A DNA stretch of 64,000 bases from DATKPA01 sp051955985 (GCA_051955985.1 JBQCGD010000071.1:48693-112692), one strand, 5' to 3'. Positions 1 through 8,040 are shown, counted from the stretch's first letter. Program-made: numbers and translations. Notes: generated by a model not told the origin, from the letters alone.

Positions 1-332
1 CGGTCGCGGGTCTGGGCGGAGTTGAGGAGGCCCTTGAGGCGGGCGATGTAGATGTCCATGTTGCGGCCGGGCATGTCTTCGGTTTTGTTTTCGATGGACT
101 TCATGACGATAGTGACGCGGTAGGGGTTTTGGGCGATTTCCGGGATGGCGACGAGGTCGGGGGCGAGTTTGCTGGTCATTTCGCGGAGGTCGCGGCTCTG
201 CAGGCCGTGCTCGCCGCTTTGGACGGTGTCCATATCCGGGCGCATTTCGTTGCGGTCTTTTTCGCAACCACCGAGGCCGACCGCGACTGCACCGATGATG
301 CCGCAAACTGCGACGCACTTTGCAATACCCAT
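1..332 (-). CDS. LpoB-like lipoprotein, 3' end cut by the window edge
   Basis: The gene reads leftwards off the window, so only the N-terminal 110 residues are seen. It starts at ATG 332 behind a good GGAGG ribosome binding site. The protein begins with a short lipoprotein signal (MGIAKCVAVCGIIGAVAVGL, then GGC as the likely lipobox cysteine). After a linker it has a stretch with YRVTIVMKSIENKTEDMP and NMDIYIARLKGLL, which resembles the start of the LpoB fold (penicillin-binding-protein activator, PF13036). LpoB proteins are outer-membrane lipoproteins that stimulate peptidoglycan synthases; the role here is inferred from that resemblance. The C-terminal half is outside the window, so family membership should be held loosely. 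Confidence 0.6.
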   Translation of the reverse strand, partial: MGIAKCVAVCGIIGAVAVGLGGCEKDRNEMRPDMDTVQSGEHGLQSRDLREMTSKLAPDLVAIPEIAQNPYRVTIVMKSIENKTEDMPGRNMDIYIARLKGLLNSAQTRD

Positions 333-441
333 AGATCCTCCGAAGGGGGGTAAAGAATGTCCCGTGTGAGGGTAATAGATTAAACCCCAGCGCGACGGTT
401 AGTCAAAAGAGGCGGGATTTTTGGGGAGGAGGCGAGTGCGA

Positions 442-792
442 TCAGCGGACGAGGACCTGGGCGGCGTATCCGATGCCGAAGGCGACGACCACGAGGCCGG
501 TGAGGCTGGCCAGGAAGGCGCCGATGGCGGCGGGGAGAAGGCCGTGGAGCTGACCGCGGCTGGCGGTGACACGTGCGACGGCGGTGAGGGAGAGGAACAC
601 GATTGCGGCGCTTTCGAGGAGCAGAATGGTCATGCCGAAGATCGCATCGGCGGGGGTGCCGACGTCGCGAAGGAGACGGAGGGCCGCGACGATAAACGCG
701 GCGTTGAAGAGTCCGGCGGCGAGGCCGACGAAGGCGAGGGTGCTCCGTTGGGGATGGATGGAACCGGCGGGGTCGTACGAGAGGAGGGTCAT
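442..792 (-). CDS. Small integral membrane protein, unknown function
   Basis: A 116-residue protein that I do not assign to a family. It starts at ATG 792 with GGAG seven bases upstream. After a short polar N-terminus it contains three or four hydrophobic segments, roughly residues 19-42, 51-72 and 85-113, separated by short polar turns, so it is probably an inner-membrane protein with an odd or even number of helices that cannot be fixed by eye. It stands alone between the LpoB-like gene and the oppositely oriented methyltransferase. Codon use is C-rich in third positions like other minus-strand genes of the left half, which supports it being a real gene. Confidence 0.55.
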   Translation of the reverse strand: MTLLSYDPAGSIHPQRSTLAFVGLAAGLFNAAFIVAALRLLRDVGTPADAIFGMTILLLESAAIVFLSLTAVARVTASRGQLHGLLPAAIGAFLASLTGLVVVAFGIGYAAQVLVR

Positions 793-921
793 GGGCGGTC
801 TCCATTGCCAGGCCGACGTTCACCATGTTACCGTGAGGTGGGCTCCGGCGGCGCGTTTTTTTTCTTTCTGCCTTGCGGCATGGGTCGGGGTCAAGGGCTG
901 TTCGGAAAGGGCAGGTGGCGC

Positions 922-1629
922 GTGAGCGAAAGGCAAGGTGCTCCCGGCCGGAAGCCGGTAACTTCCGAAACCCTGGCGGGTTACGACCTGTGGGCGGGGA
1001 GCTACGATGCTCTCGACAATCCGCTGATTGCGATGGTGGATCGGGCGTTGGAGGTGGATCCGCCGGCGGTGGCGGGGAAGCGGGTGGTGGAACTGGGGTG
1101 CGGGACCGGACGGCTGGCGGAGTATTTTCTGGCGGCGAGTGCAGCGGCATACACGGGGGTGGACGGTTCGGCGGGAATGCTGGCGCGGGCGCGCGAGCGT
1201 TACGGGGTGACGGTGGCGCTGGGGGAGGGGGATGGGGCGGGTGCGTTGAATTGGGGGGCGGGCGGGTTTGACCTGGTGGTGGTGTCGCTGGTGCTGGAAC
1301 ATTTTGCGGAGATCCGGCCGGTGATTCGGAATGCGGCGCGGCTTGCGGTAAGCGGCGGTGAGTTGCGGATCCTGGAATTGCATCCGTCGCGGCAGCGGGC
1401 GGGGACGGGGGCTCATTTTCTGCACGAGGGGCGCGATGTGCGTTTGCCGAGCTATCCACACGAGGAGGCGGAATTTCGGGAGGAGCTGGCGCGGGCGGGA
1501 TTTGAGGATGTGCGGATTGCGGAGCATGTGCCGGATGAGGAGACGTTGGCGCGTTCGCCGCGGCTGGCGAAGTACCGGGGTATGACGCTGCTGCTGGAGG
1601 TGCGTGCGAATCGAAGAACGAAGGCGTAG
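922..1629 (+). CDS. Class I SAM-dependent methyltransferase
   Basis: The 235-residue product carries SAM-binding motif I, VVELGCGTGRLAEYF, an acidic residue after strand 2 (TGVDGSAGMLARARERYG), and the later FDLVVVSLVLEHF segment typical of the Methyltransf_11/25 Rossmann fold. A small molecule, rather than RNA or DNA, is the usual substrate of such proteins, but nothing here identifies it. I chose GTG 922 because the family's typical N-terminus (YDLWAGSYD) begins soon after it; ATG 880 is in frame and would add 14 residues. The frame stays open well upstream, but that part is antisense to the membrane-protein gene and looks non-coding. Confidence 0.8.
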   Translation: MSERQGAPGRKPVTSETLAGYDLWAGSYDALDNPLIAMVDRALEVDPPAVAGKRVVELGCGTGRLAEYFLAASAAAYTGVDGSAGMLARARERYGVTVALGEGDGAGALNWGAGGFDLVVVSLVLEHFAEIRPVIRNAARLAVSGGELRILELHPSRQRAGTGAHFLHEGRDVRLPSYPHEEAEFREELARAGFEDVRIAEHVPDEETLARSPRLAKYRGMTLLLEVRANRRTKA

Positions 1630-1670
1630 CGGAACGACTTCCGCGGCGGGGGCGGCTACAATCAGGGTCT

Positions 1671-2828
1671 ATGTCAAAATCGCGCGCGAAAAAGAACGAG
1701 GAAGAAGTGGAGCATCACGCATTGCCGGCGCCCGAAGCGCTGGATGCGAATGAAGCGGCCTCGCCGGACGATGCGGAGGATGGAGATGGGGAGATGTCGG
1801 CGGCGGGGGCGCCTTCCGGGCCGCCCGTGGCGGGGCAGGTGGTGACGTACGAGATCAAGCATGATCTGCAGAAGCGGGTGGATCTTTACTTGAAGGATCG
1901 ATTGCCGGACTTTTCGCGGGCGATGCTGCAGAAGCTGGTGAAGTCAGGAGCGGTGATTGTGAATGAGCGGCCGGCGAAATCGTCGACGACGTTGCGGGCG
2001 GGGGATGTGCTGCGGGTGACGGTGCCGAAGCTGCAGCCCCCGGAGTCGCTGCCGGAGAACATTCCGCTCGACATCGTGCATGAGGATGATCAGTTCATCG
2101 CGATCAACAAGCAGTCGGGGCTGATTGTGCATCCGGCCCGGGGGCATTGGTCGGGGACGTTGATCAATGCGCTCCTGTATCACGCGCAGCAGACGCATTC
2201 GACGCTGTCGACGGGGAGCGATCCGTGGCGGCCGGGGATCATTCACCGGCTGGATCGGGACACGACGGGGTTGATCCTAATTGCGAAGACGGACGAGGCG
2301 CACTGGCGGATTGCCGGGCAGTTTGAGCGGCGGACGATTCGGAAGACCTATTTGGCGATTGTGCATGGGGAGTTTGAGCTGGAGTCGGACCTGATCGATG
2401 CGCCGCTGGCGGTGCACCCGAAAATCCGCGAGAAATATGCGGTGCGACGGGATATCGGGAAGCCGGCGCAGACGGTGTACACGGTGAAGGAGCGCTTCAA
2501 AGGGTACACGCTGCTGGAGCTGGCTCCGAAGACGGGGCGGACGCACCAGCTTCGCGTGCACTGTGCACACATCGGGCATCCGATTATCGGGGACACGATG
2601 TATGGGGGTCGGCAGATCACGGAAGAGGACATCGTTCCGAAAACACACAATGCAAAGGTCAAAACTCAAACCGTACCCCCCCCACCGTTGATTACGCGGC
2701 AGGCGCTGCATGCGTACCGGTTGCAGTTTGTGCATCCGAGCAAGTTCACGCGGATGCATCTGGAGGCGCCGATGCCCGGGGACATGGGGCATATTTGCGA
2801 GTTGTTGCGAAAACATCGGACGCTCTGA
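1671..2828 (+). CDS. rluD: RluA/RluD-family pseudouridine synthase
   Basis: 385 residues. An N-terminal acidic, low-complexity extension of about 60 residues precedes an S4 RNA-binding domain (about 69-120, RVDLYLKDRLPDFSRAMLQKL). The catalytic domain contains the RluA signature HRLDRDTTGLILIAKT, whose aspartate is the catalytic residue, and the downstream GRTHQLRVHCAHIGHPIIGD motif. Enzymes of this family isomerise uridine in 23S rRNA (RluD) or in other rRNA/tRNA sites (RluA, RluC); the S4 plus catalytic layout fits RluD, but target specificity cannot be read from sequence alone. Near the C-terminus an unusual stretch (about residues 325-340, KTHNAKVKTQT then four prolines) interrupts the usual fold and may come from a short repeat. 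Confidence 0.9.
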   Translation: MSKSRAKKNEEEVEHHALPAPEALDANEAASPDDAEDGDGEMSAAGAPSGPPVAGQVVTYEIKHDLQKRVDLYLKDRLPDFSRAMLQKLVKSGAVIVNERPAKSSTTLRAGDVLRVTVPKLQPPESLPENIPLDIVHEDDQFIAINKQSGLIVHPARGHWSGTLINALLYHAQQTHSTLSTGSDPWRPGIIHRLDRDTTGLILIAKTDEAHWRIAGQFERRTIRKTYLAIVHGEFELESDLIDAPLAVHPKIREKYAVRRDIGKPAQTVYTVKERFKGYTLLELAPKTGRTHQLRVHCAHIGHPIIGDTMYGGRQITEEDIVPKTHNAKVKTQTVPPPPLITRQALHAYRLQFVHPSKFTRMHLEAPMPGDMGHICELLRKHRTL

Positions 2829-2840
2829 GGATTGCGGGTG

Positions 2841-3227
2841 TCAGCCGAAGCGCCGGATTGCCCACATCGCGCCGAGGACGAGCGCGAACAGCGCGGCAAA
2901 CGCGACACATGCCAGGAAAAAGTAGAGCGCTACGGACGTGACGGATTGTGTTGCGCCGTCGGCGGAGGGGTTCGGGTTGGGATCGGCGGTTGGGAGGGGC
3001 GTTCCATAAGCGGTGACCGGATCCATCTGGGCGAGGACGGCTTCGATGTCGGCGAGGGTGGGTTTGGCGGTGCGGGCGGCGAGGAGGTCGCGGATGTGGG
3101 TTTCGAGGTCATCGACGATGGCGCGGCGCTGGTCGCGGGCGTTTCCGGAGCGGTGGAGGGTTTGTTCGACGGCATCGAGGTAGGCGTCGAGGCGGGATTT
3201 GGCCTCGGCGGAGAGGGAGAGCGTCAT
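2841..3227 (-). CDS. HAAS-domain membrane protein paired with a PadR regulator
   Basis: A 128-residue protein starting at ATG 3227. The first 75 residues (LSAEAKSRLDAYLDAVEQTL ... DPVTAYG) match the pattern of the HAAS (DUF1700-like) helical domain. Proteins with this domain are commonly encoded next to PadR regulators and are thought to be small membrane-anchored signalling partners. A single hydrophobic helix follows at about residues 97-122 (VALYFFLACVAFAALFALVL), and the protein ends just after it. Its start codon overlaps the stop of the upstream PadR gene (ATGA, 3224-3227), so the two are almost certainly translated together. Confidence 0.8.
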   Translation of the reverse strand: MTLSLSAEAKSRLDAYLDAVEQTLHRSGNARDQRRAIVDDLETHIRDLLAARTAKPTLADIEAVLAQMDPVTAYGTPLPTADPNPNPSADGATQSVTSVALYFFLACVAFAALFALVLGAMWAIRRFG

Positions 3228-3595
3228 TCGGTTGCTCCTTTCTTGTCGGTGGCCATGCGTTCGATGGAGGTGTTGAGGGATCGCCAATGGGCGAGCATCT
3301 GTTCGAGACGTCGATGGCCGGCGCGGGTGAGGCGGTAGTAGCGGCGCGGCGGGCCGGCGGGCGAGGGTTGGTGGCGGACGGCGACGAGTTGGTCGGCGGC
3401 AAGGCGGGCAAGGACGGGGTAGAGGGTGGATTCGGTAAGCGCGAGGTCGTCGAGTTCGGCCAGGCGCTGAAGGAGCTGGTAGCCGTAGAGTTCTTCGCGG
3501 CGGAGGGCGATGAGGACGAGGAGCTCGAGGAGCCCTTTGCGGACCTGGGAGACCCAGGGGCCGGTCCATCCGCGGGATCTTTCCTGTTCAGTCAT
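3224..3595 (-). CDS. PadR-family transcriptional regulator
   Basis: 123 residues with the PadR winged-helix core: VRKGLLELLVLIALRREELY, GYQLLQRL, and the wing with LTESTLYPVLARL followed by GPPRRYYRLTRAGHRRL. It belongs to the small PadR group common in acidobacteria and planctomycetes. I place the start at ATG 3595 (MTEQERSRGW). An in-frame ATG at 3655 would read through a large inverted repeat and is unlikely. The repeat at 3597-3646 begins one base upstream of the chosen start and is probably its own operator, so the gene is likely autorepressed. The downstream HAAS gene overlaps by four bases. Confidence 0.85.
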   Translation of the reverse strand: MTEQERSRGWTGPWVSQVRKGLLELLVLIALRREELYGYQLLQRLAELDDLALTESTLYPVLARLAADQLVAVRHQPSPAGPPRRYYRLTRAGHRRLEQMLAHWRSLNTSIERMATDKKGATE

Positions 3596-3596
3596 G

Positions 3597-3646
3597 CCAC
3601 TACCACGCGATGCAGAGTACCAGTACATCGTACTGCGTGGTAGTGG
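3597..3646. promoter_or_regulatory. Long inverted repeat, probable PadR operator
   Basis: Perfect 12-bp arms CCACTACCACGC (3597-3608) and GCGTGGTAGTGG (3635-3646) enclose a second, inner inverted pair AGTAC (3616-3620) and GTACT (3630-3634). The element starts one base before the PadR start codon. The inner TACT/AGTA-type pattern resembles operators reported for small PadR proteins, so autoregulation is inferred. Confidence 0.6.
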
Positions 3647-3845
3647 GAGCGCCAAGGAAAAGTTTCATATTATGGTTGCGGCGGCAACGCTTTGGCCGCG
3701 GGGAGGAAGAGGGAGCGTTTGGCGTGGGGGAAGCGGTTGATACAATGTGGGCGAGTGGCGTGGCGGGGACCGCGCGCCTGCGAACGAGAAATGTCCGCGA
3801 TGTGACGGCTGGAGTGCCGATGTCCGGAGCAGGAGCAAGCTGTCG

Positions 3846-5009
3846 GTGAGTGAACCGGGATCATCCGTAGCGGGCGGTGGCGGGGGGGGAGCGGGGGAGA
3901 CGGGAGGTGGGAGCGGCGCGGAAGTGGTGCGACCGCCGTTACAGCTCGTGCGCCTGCCGGTGGACAAGCCGCAGCCGGCGGTTTCGTTTTTACATGAACG
4001 GTCGCAGGGGGTGATGGATCTGATTGCGCATTTCTGGGAGCGGCTGGCGCAGACGCCGCCGTTGCAGCGGGGGGACTTGCACCTGGTGGTGGCGACGCCG
4101 ACGGGGTCGGACGTGGTGAATATCAACACGCCGCAATTGGATGCGGGGAAGTTTTCGGGGGCGATGCTGTATGTGCCAAAGGCGCATCGGGCGGATGTGC
4201 TGGCATTGGACCCCCCTACTGCGGCGGCGTTTGCGGCGTATATCAGCCATAAGGGGATGGAGGCAAGGTCCGATAATGTGGTTTCGGGTGCGGGGATGAA
4301 TTCCGTAACTCCTGATTTAGTAAGCACTTCTGATTCTTCGGGTGGAACGTTACCGTTGACGGATTTGTCGAGCGTGGTGCGGGGGGCGGTGGCGTCGATG
4401 GAGTTGCCGGGGGATCCGGGGGTGGGGGGGAAAGGGGCGGGCGCGGCGGGGAATGGGAAGGTGCCGATTGATTTTTTGACGGGGCATGCGGAGGGGATTG
4501 GGTGGATGGTGCCGATGTTGTTGCCGGTGGTGCACAAGAAAGCGCCGGCGCGGGAGATGGTGAACGTGGTGATGCAATTGCCGGAAGGTGTTGTGTCAGA
4601 AGGGGATGGCAACGTTCGGGCGGCGAAGGAAGCGGACGTGCCGGTGCTGAACAAATGGCGGCGGATGTACAAGGAGGAGCGGGGGATTCTGTTTGATGCG
4701 GACCTGGATGCGTGGGTGCAGACGGGGCGGGTGTTTGTGTATGAACATGAAAAGCAGGTGGTGGCGGTGGCGAAGTTCGATTTGGAGCTGCCGCGGTTAA
4801 TCGAGATAGGGGGGGTATTTACGTTTCCGGAGTTTCGGAAGAAGGGGTTCGGGGGGCGTATTGTGGCGGACCTGGCGGGGCGGATACGGGCGGCGGGGAA
4901 GACGCCGACGTTGCAGGTGGATGACCAGAATGGGCCGGCGTTAAAGCTGTATGAGGGGATGGGATGGCGGCCCATGGGGCGGTTGGCGCGGGTTTGGTTA
5001 ACGGGGTAG
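3846..5009 (+). CDS. GNAT-family acetyltransferase with an unrecognised N-terminal region
   Basis: 387 residues from GTG 3846, which follows an AGGAG-like site; ATG 3747 is an in-frame alternative. The C-terminal 130 residues are a GNAT domain: RAAKEADVPVLNKWRRMY at its start, the acetyl-CoA loop FRKKGFGGRIVADLAGRIR, and the closing LQVDDQNGPALKLYEGMGW. The N-terminal 250 residues include a glycine-rich start and a segment (VSFLHERSQGVMDLIAHFWERL) that I do not recognise; a Gly/Ala-rich linker joins the two parts. The substrate is unknown. The gene lies upstream of the parS sites and parB but the roughly 220-base gap argues against a shared operon. Confidence 0.65.
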   Translation: MSEPGSSVAGGGGGGAGETGGGSGAEVVRPPLQLVRLPVDKPQPAVSFLHERSQGVMDLIAHFWERLAQTPPLQRGDLHLVVATPTGSDVVNINTPQLDAGKFSGAMLYVPKAHRADVLALDPPTAAAFAAYISHKGMEARSDNVVSGAGMNSVTPDLVSTSDSSGGTLPLTDLSSVVRGAVASMELPGDPGVGGKGAGAAGNGKVPIDFLTGHAEGIGWMVPMLLPVVHKKAPAREMVNVVMQLPEGVVSEGDGNVRAAKEADVPVLNKWRRMYKEERGILFDADLDAWVQTGRVFVYEHEKQVVAVAKFDLELPRLIEIGGVFTFPEFRKKGFGGRIVADLAGRIRAAGKTPTLQVDDQNGPALKLYEGMGWRPMGRLARVWLTG

Positions 5010-5126
5010 CGAGGGGGGACTGGGGGTTGACTGGGGGTCGGTGGTGGGTTGGGTCGGGGTCTCTTATGGGGTAACTTGGGGTTTGTGGGCGGTCGACAAG
5101 GGGGGGTGATTGGGGCGGTAGGAGAC

Positions 5127-5140
5127 GTTCCACGTAGAAC
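5127..5140. promoter_or_regulatory. parS-like centromere site 1
   Basis: GTTCCACGTAGAAC is one base from a perfect palindrome and closely matches bacterial parS cores (GTTCCACGTGGAAC / GTTTCACGTGAAAC). An identical copy lies exactly 70 bp downstream, and parB follows, which makes it a likely ParB-binding site. Confidence 0.75.
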
Positions 5141-5196
5141 TTTTGACTGCTTTGGTTGGGTTGGCGTTGACGTGCCGGGGGTGGTGGAGGTACAAG

Positions 5197-5210
5197 GTTC
5201 CACGTAGAAC
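5197..5210. promoter_or_regulatory. parS-like centromere site 2
   Basis: Second exact copy of GTTCCACGTAGAAC, 23 bases before the parB start codon. Its position suggests it also serves parB autoregulation, by analogy with other chromosomal par loci. Confidence 0.75.
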
Positions 5211-5232
5211 ATTGCCTTGAGAAAGGAGTCTC

Positions 5233-6186
5233 GTGATGACGTTGAAGGATCGACCACGGCTTGGGCGGGGGTTGAAGTCGCTTATCTCTACACCTGTCAC
5301 CGTATCGCCTGCGGGCACGAATGGGTCGCCTACCCCCCCTGCCGAGAGCGTGCTGGAGACGGGGGAACGGTTGGCGTTGATCCCGGTGGAGGCGATTGAT
5401 CCGAATCCGCACCAGCCGCGCGCGGCGATGGAGCCGACGGCGTTGCAGGAGCTGGCGAACTCCATCAAGCAGTCGGGCGTGTTGCAGCCGGTGATTGTGC
5501 GGCCGGGGGCACCGGTGAATGGGACGCCGCGGTATGAGCTGGTGGCGGGGCATCGGCGGACGGAGGCGGCGAAGCTGGCGGGGCTGGCGGTGGTGCCGGC
5601 GATTGTGCGGCAGGATACGACGGATGAACGACAGGCGGAGTGGGCGCTGATCGAGAACATCCAGCGGGAGGATCTCAATGCGATCGAGCGGGCGAAGGCG
5701 TACCGGGCGTACGTTGACAAGTTCTCGCTGACACATGGGCAGGCGGCGGAGCGGCTGGGGGAGGACCGAACAACGATCACGAACTTCCTGCGGCTGCTGG
5801 AGTTGAACCCGGGGGTGCAGGACCTGGTGGCGCGGGGGATCTTGTCGGCGGGGCATGCGAAGGTACTGGCGGGGGTAACGGACAAGGCGAAGCAGGATTC
5901 GTTTGCCAACAAGGCAGTGACGGAGGGGTTGAGCGTTCGGAAGTTGGAGGAGCTGGTGAGCGCCCCCCCCCTGCCCACCGAGACACCTGCAGAGACGACG
6001 GTGGCGGCGCATACGCGGACGCTGGCGGCGAAGAGTCCGCATGTGGTGGAGCTGGAGCAGGATCTTTCGCGGAAGCTGGGGACGAAGCTGCGGATTTTCC
6101 CGAGCAAGAAGAAGAACACGGGGAAGATCATGATCCAGTATTTTTCGCTCGATGAGTTTGACCGGATCGTCGAGAAGTTTAATTGA
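5233..6186 (+). CDS. parB: Chromosome partitioning protein ParB
   Basis: 317 residues. The product begins with RPRLGRGLKSLI, the usual N-terminal ParA-stimulating motif, followed by the ParB/Sulfiredoxin-like domain: HQPRAAMEPTALQELANSIK, the CTP-binding GHRRTEAAKLAGL box and the ENIQREDLNAIERAKAY motif. A helix-turn-helix DNA-binding domain (LTHGQAAERLGEDRTTITNF) and a C-terminal dimerisation region complete the family layout. AGGAG precedes GTG 5233 and ATG 5236, either of which may be the start. ParB loads at parS, slides as a CTP-dependent clamp and organises the origin region. Two parS-like sites lie just upstream. No parA is adjacent, which is unusual. Confidence 0.93.
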   Translation: MMTLKDRPRLGRGLKSLISTPVTVSPAGTNGSPTPPAESVLETGERLALIPVEAIDPNPHQPRAAMEPTALQELANSIKQSGVLQPVIVRPGAPVNGTPRYELVAGHRRTEAAKLAGLAVVPAIVRQDTTDERQAEWALIENIQREDLNAIERAKAYRAYVDKFSLTHGQAAERLGEDRTTITNFLRLLELNPGVQDLVARGILSAGHAKVLAGVTDKAKQDSFANKAVTEGLSVRKLEELVSAPPLPTETPAETTVAAHTRTLAAKSPHVVELEQDLSRKLGTKLRIFPSKKKNTGKIMIQYFSLDEFDRIVEKFN

Positions 6187-6230
6187 TTTATATATCTGCA
6201 TATCTATACCACCTTGCAAAAGATCAATTG

Positions 6231-6263
6231 GCCACGAAAGACACGAAGGGCACGAAATTGTTT
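6231..6263. repeat. Dispersed repeat, GCCACGAAAGACAC type, copy 1
   Basis: GCCACGAAAGACACGAAGGG followed by CACGAAATTGTTT. Nearly the same sequence recurs at 10911-10942 and 15880-15913, always in intergenic DNA and in the same orientation. Confidence 0.8.
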
Positions 6264-6307
6264 CAGGGTGTGGAGCGGTTTCGTGTCGGACTTGAGGGAG
6301 CGACTTC

Positions 6308-7435
6308 ATGGCGAAGCGGATCGCCAAACCGGTGAGCAAGCGCGCGGCGAGGCCGGCGGGCGTGGCGCGTGGCGGGGTGGTGGAGCGCGCCGGGAAGGGG
6401 GAGCATTGGGGTGGGGGGGAGGCGAAGAAGCTGGAGGCGTTGCCGACGGATGCGCCGGGGCGTGCGTCGGTGGCGGGGCCGAAGTCGGGGGTGGGGGTGG
6501 TGGGGTCGTTGAACATGGATTTGGTGGTGCGCACGGAGACGATGCCGCGGCCGGGGGAGACGGTGCTGGGGCAGGATTTGTTGCAGACTCGGGGGGGGAC
6601 GGGGGCGAACCAGGCGGCGGCGGCGGGGCGGCTGTGGAACCGGAAGACGTCGGGGGCGAAGCTGATCGGGCGGATCGGGGAGGATGTTTTCGGGGAGAAC
6701 ATGCTGGTGGCGTTGAACAAGTGCAAGGTGGATGTGACGTCGGTGTTGAAGACGCGCGGGTCGCCTTCGGGGACGGCGATGATCCTGGTGGATCGGCATG
6801 GGGAGAATGCGATCGTGGTGGCGAGCGGGGCGAATCGGCAGTTGTCGGCGACGGATTTATTGGCGGAGCGGAAGACGATCGAGACGTCGGTGGTGCTGAC
6901 GGCGCAGCTGGAGGTGCCGCACGATACGGTGGCGTGTGCATTTGCGTTGGCGCGGCGGTCGAATGTGTTGACGATTCTGGATCCAGCGCCGGCGCCTGCG
7001 GAGGGGTTGCCGGAGTCGTTGTATCATGTAGATATCTTGACACCTAACCAGATGGAGGCGCAGATCCTGACGGGGATGCCGGTGCGGAATTTGGAGGAGG
7101 CGCGGCGTGCGGCGGAGCGGTTCTTGATTCGGGGGACGCGGATCGTTGTGATGAAGATGGGGTCGCAGGGGGCGGCGATTGTGCAGAAGGATGAGCGCGG
7201 GGTGGAGACGGTGGTGCAGCATGTGACGGGGTATCGGATTCAGCCGGTGGACACGACGGCGGCGGGGGATGCGTTCACGGGGGCGCTGGCGGTGGGGCTG
7301 GCGGAGGGGATGCCGCTGGCGGCGGCGGTGAAGTTTGCGAATGCGGCGGGGGCGCTGGCGTGTTTGAAGCAGGGGGCGATGGGGGCGATACCGGGGCGCG
7401 CGGAGGTGGAGGGGTTTATGGCGGAGAGGGCGTGA
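6308..7435 (+). CDS. PfkB-family sugar kinase, ribokinase-like
   Basis: 375 residues. After a basic N-terminal extension of about 58 residues, the ribokinase fold starts with GVVGSLNMDLVVRTETMPRP and the GGTGANQAAAAGRL substrate-binding segment. The C-terminal PfkB signature DTTAAGDAFTGALAVGLAEG holds the catalytic aspartate (GDAF) and the anion hole. These features fit ribokinase (ATP plus ribose to ribose-5-phosphate) more closely than fructokinase or adenosine kinase, but the sugar cannot be proven. Typical ribokinases are about 300-310 residues, so the N-terminal extension is extra and may mean that translation begins further in, although no better start is obvious. The gene stands alone. 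Confidence 0.82.
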   Translation: MAKRIAKPVSKRAARPAGVARGGVVERAGKGEHWGGGEAKKLEALPTDAPGRASVAGPKSGVGVVGSLNMDLVVRTETMPRPGETVLGQDLLQTRGGTGANQAAAAGRLWNRKTSGAKLIGRIGEDVFGENMLVALNKCKVDVTSVLKTRGSPSGTAMILVDRHGENAIVVASGANRQLSATDLLAERKTIETSVVLTAQLEVPHDTVACAFALARRSNVLTILDPAPAPAEGLPESLYHVDILTPNQMEAQILTGMPVRNLEEARRAAERFLIRGTRIVVMKMGSQGAAIVQKDERGVETVVQHVTGYRIQPVDTTAAGDAFTGALAVGLAEGMPLAAAVKFANAAGALACLKQGAMGAIPGRAEVEGFMAERA

Positions 7436-7438
7436 ATC

Positions 7439-7496
7439 CCCCCCCGACGACGACGTAAACACGAAGGGATGAAGAGATGAAGGGACACGAAGGGGG
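7439..7496. repeat. Dispersed repeat, CCCCCGACGACG...CACGAAG type, copy 1
   Basis: CCCCCCGACGACGACGTAAA then CACGAAGGGATGAAGAGATG and AAGGGACACGAAGG. A close relative lies at 24270-24321, so this is a repeat family and not chance low complexity. Confidence 0.7.
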
Positions 7497-7541
7497 TGGG
7501 AGGGGGCTTGCTGTTGTTGGCGGGGGGTTCGACTGTTGTGC

Positions 7542-7581
7542 GAGAGGTGCCCGCGTCGCCTGCGGGCGACGGGCGTTGGGG
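7542..7581. repeat. REP-like hairpin repeat, copy 1
   Basis: Contains GTGCCCGCGTCGCCTGCGGG then CGACGGGCGTTGGGG, able to fold through CGTCGCC/GGCGACG. Two further copies are at 8119-8153 and 8959-8995, all in short intergenic gaps of this 1.5-kb stretch. Confidence 0.75.
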
Positions 7582-7609
7582 ATTGGGGTGCTTATCGTTC
7601 CTTATTTTG

Positions 7610-7858
7610 CTAGCTCCCGGGTGTATTCCTCAGGCCGACAGCGCCAATGATGAGCAGGAGAATATTCAGGAGGGCATTCGAACAAGCGACGGCGATGAGG
7701 AGGAAGGTGATACGCCTCGCGATGTTGCGCCAGGTGCGTTTGGTCGGGGCGATTGCCGCTATGCATACAAAGGCTAATTCTCCGATGACGGCCATGTTGC
7801 TGACATGGGGCGTTCCCCAGAACATCCAGTAGGGCTTGCATAGATCGAGCCACCACAT
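7610..7858 (-). CDS. Small two-helix membrane protein, unknown
   Basis: An 82-residue product from ATG 7858, preceded by AAGGGA. It has a tryptophan-rich start (MWWLDLCKPYWMFWGTP) and two hydrophobic helices at about residues 21-35 and 50-73 joined by a basic loop (PTKRTWRNIARR). I recognise no family. The basic loop between helices suggests the loop is cytoplasmic. Base composition is slightly less skewed than in the neighbouring genes. It is flanked by REP-like hairpins on both sides. It could be spurious, but the membrane topology and start site favour a real gene. Confidence 0.5.
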   Translation of the reverse strand: MWWLDLCKPYWMFWGTPHVSNMAVIGELAFVCIAAIAPTKRTWRNIARRITFLLIAVACSNALLNILLLIIGAVGLRNTPGS

Positions 7859-8040
7859 CAGGTTTGGTCCCTTGTAGAAGAGCTTGAGAGCGAAGCGCTC
7901 TGAAGGTTGGGGTGATTCTTTCCGTCCATGGGAAGTGTTGGGGCTGACCCTACGTCGGGAGCAGTTGCAAGTTCGAGGATAAAACTGTGGCGGGGTGCGT
8001 TGACGTTTTGCGGAAAATTCGGGGGGCGACTTGCAGGTGG

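Noticed and set aside
3655..3747. Upstream start codons for the PadR and GNAT genes
   Set aside because: The PadR extension reads through the inverted repeat, and the GNAT extension has no better ribosome binding site than GTG 3846; both remain possible but less likely.
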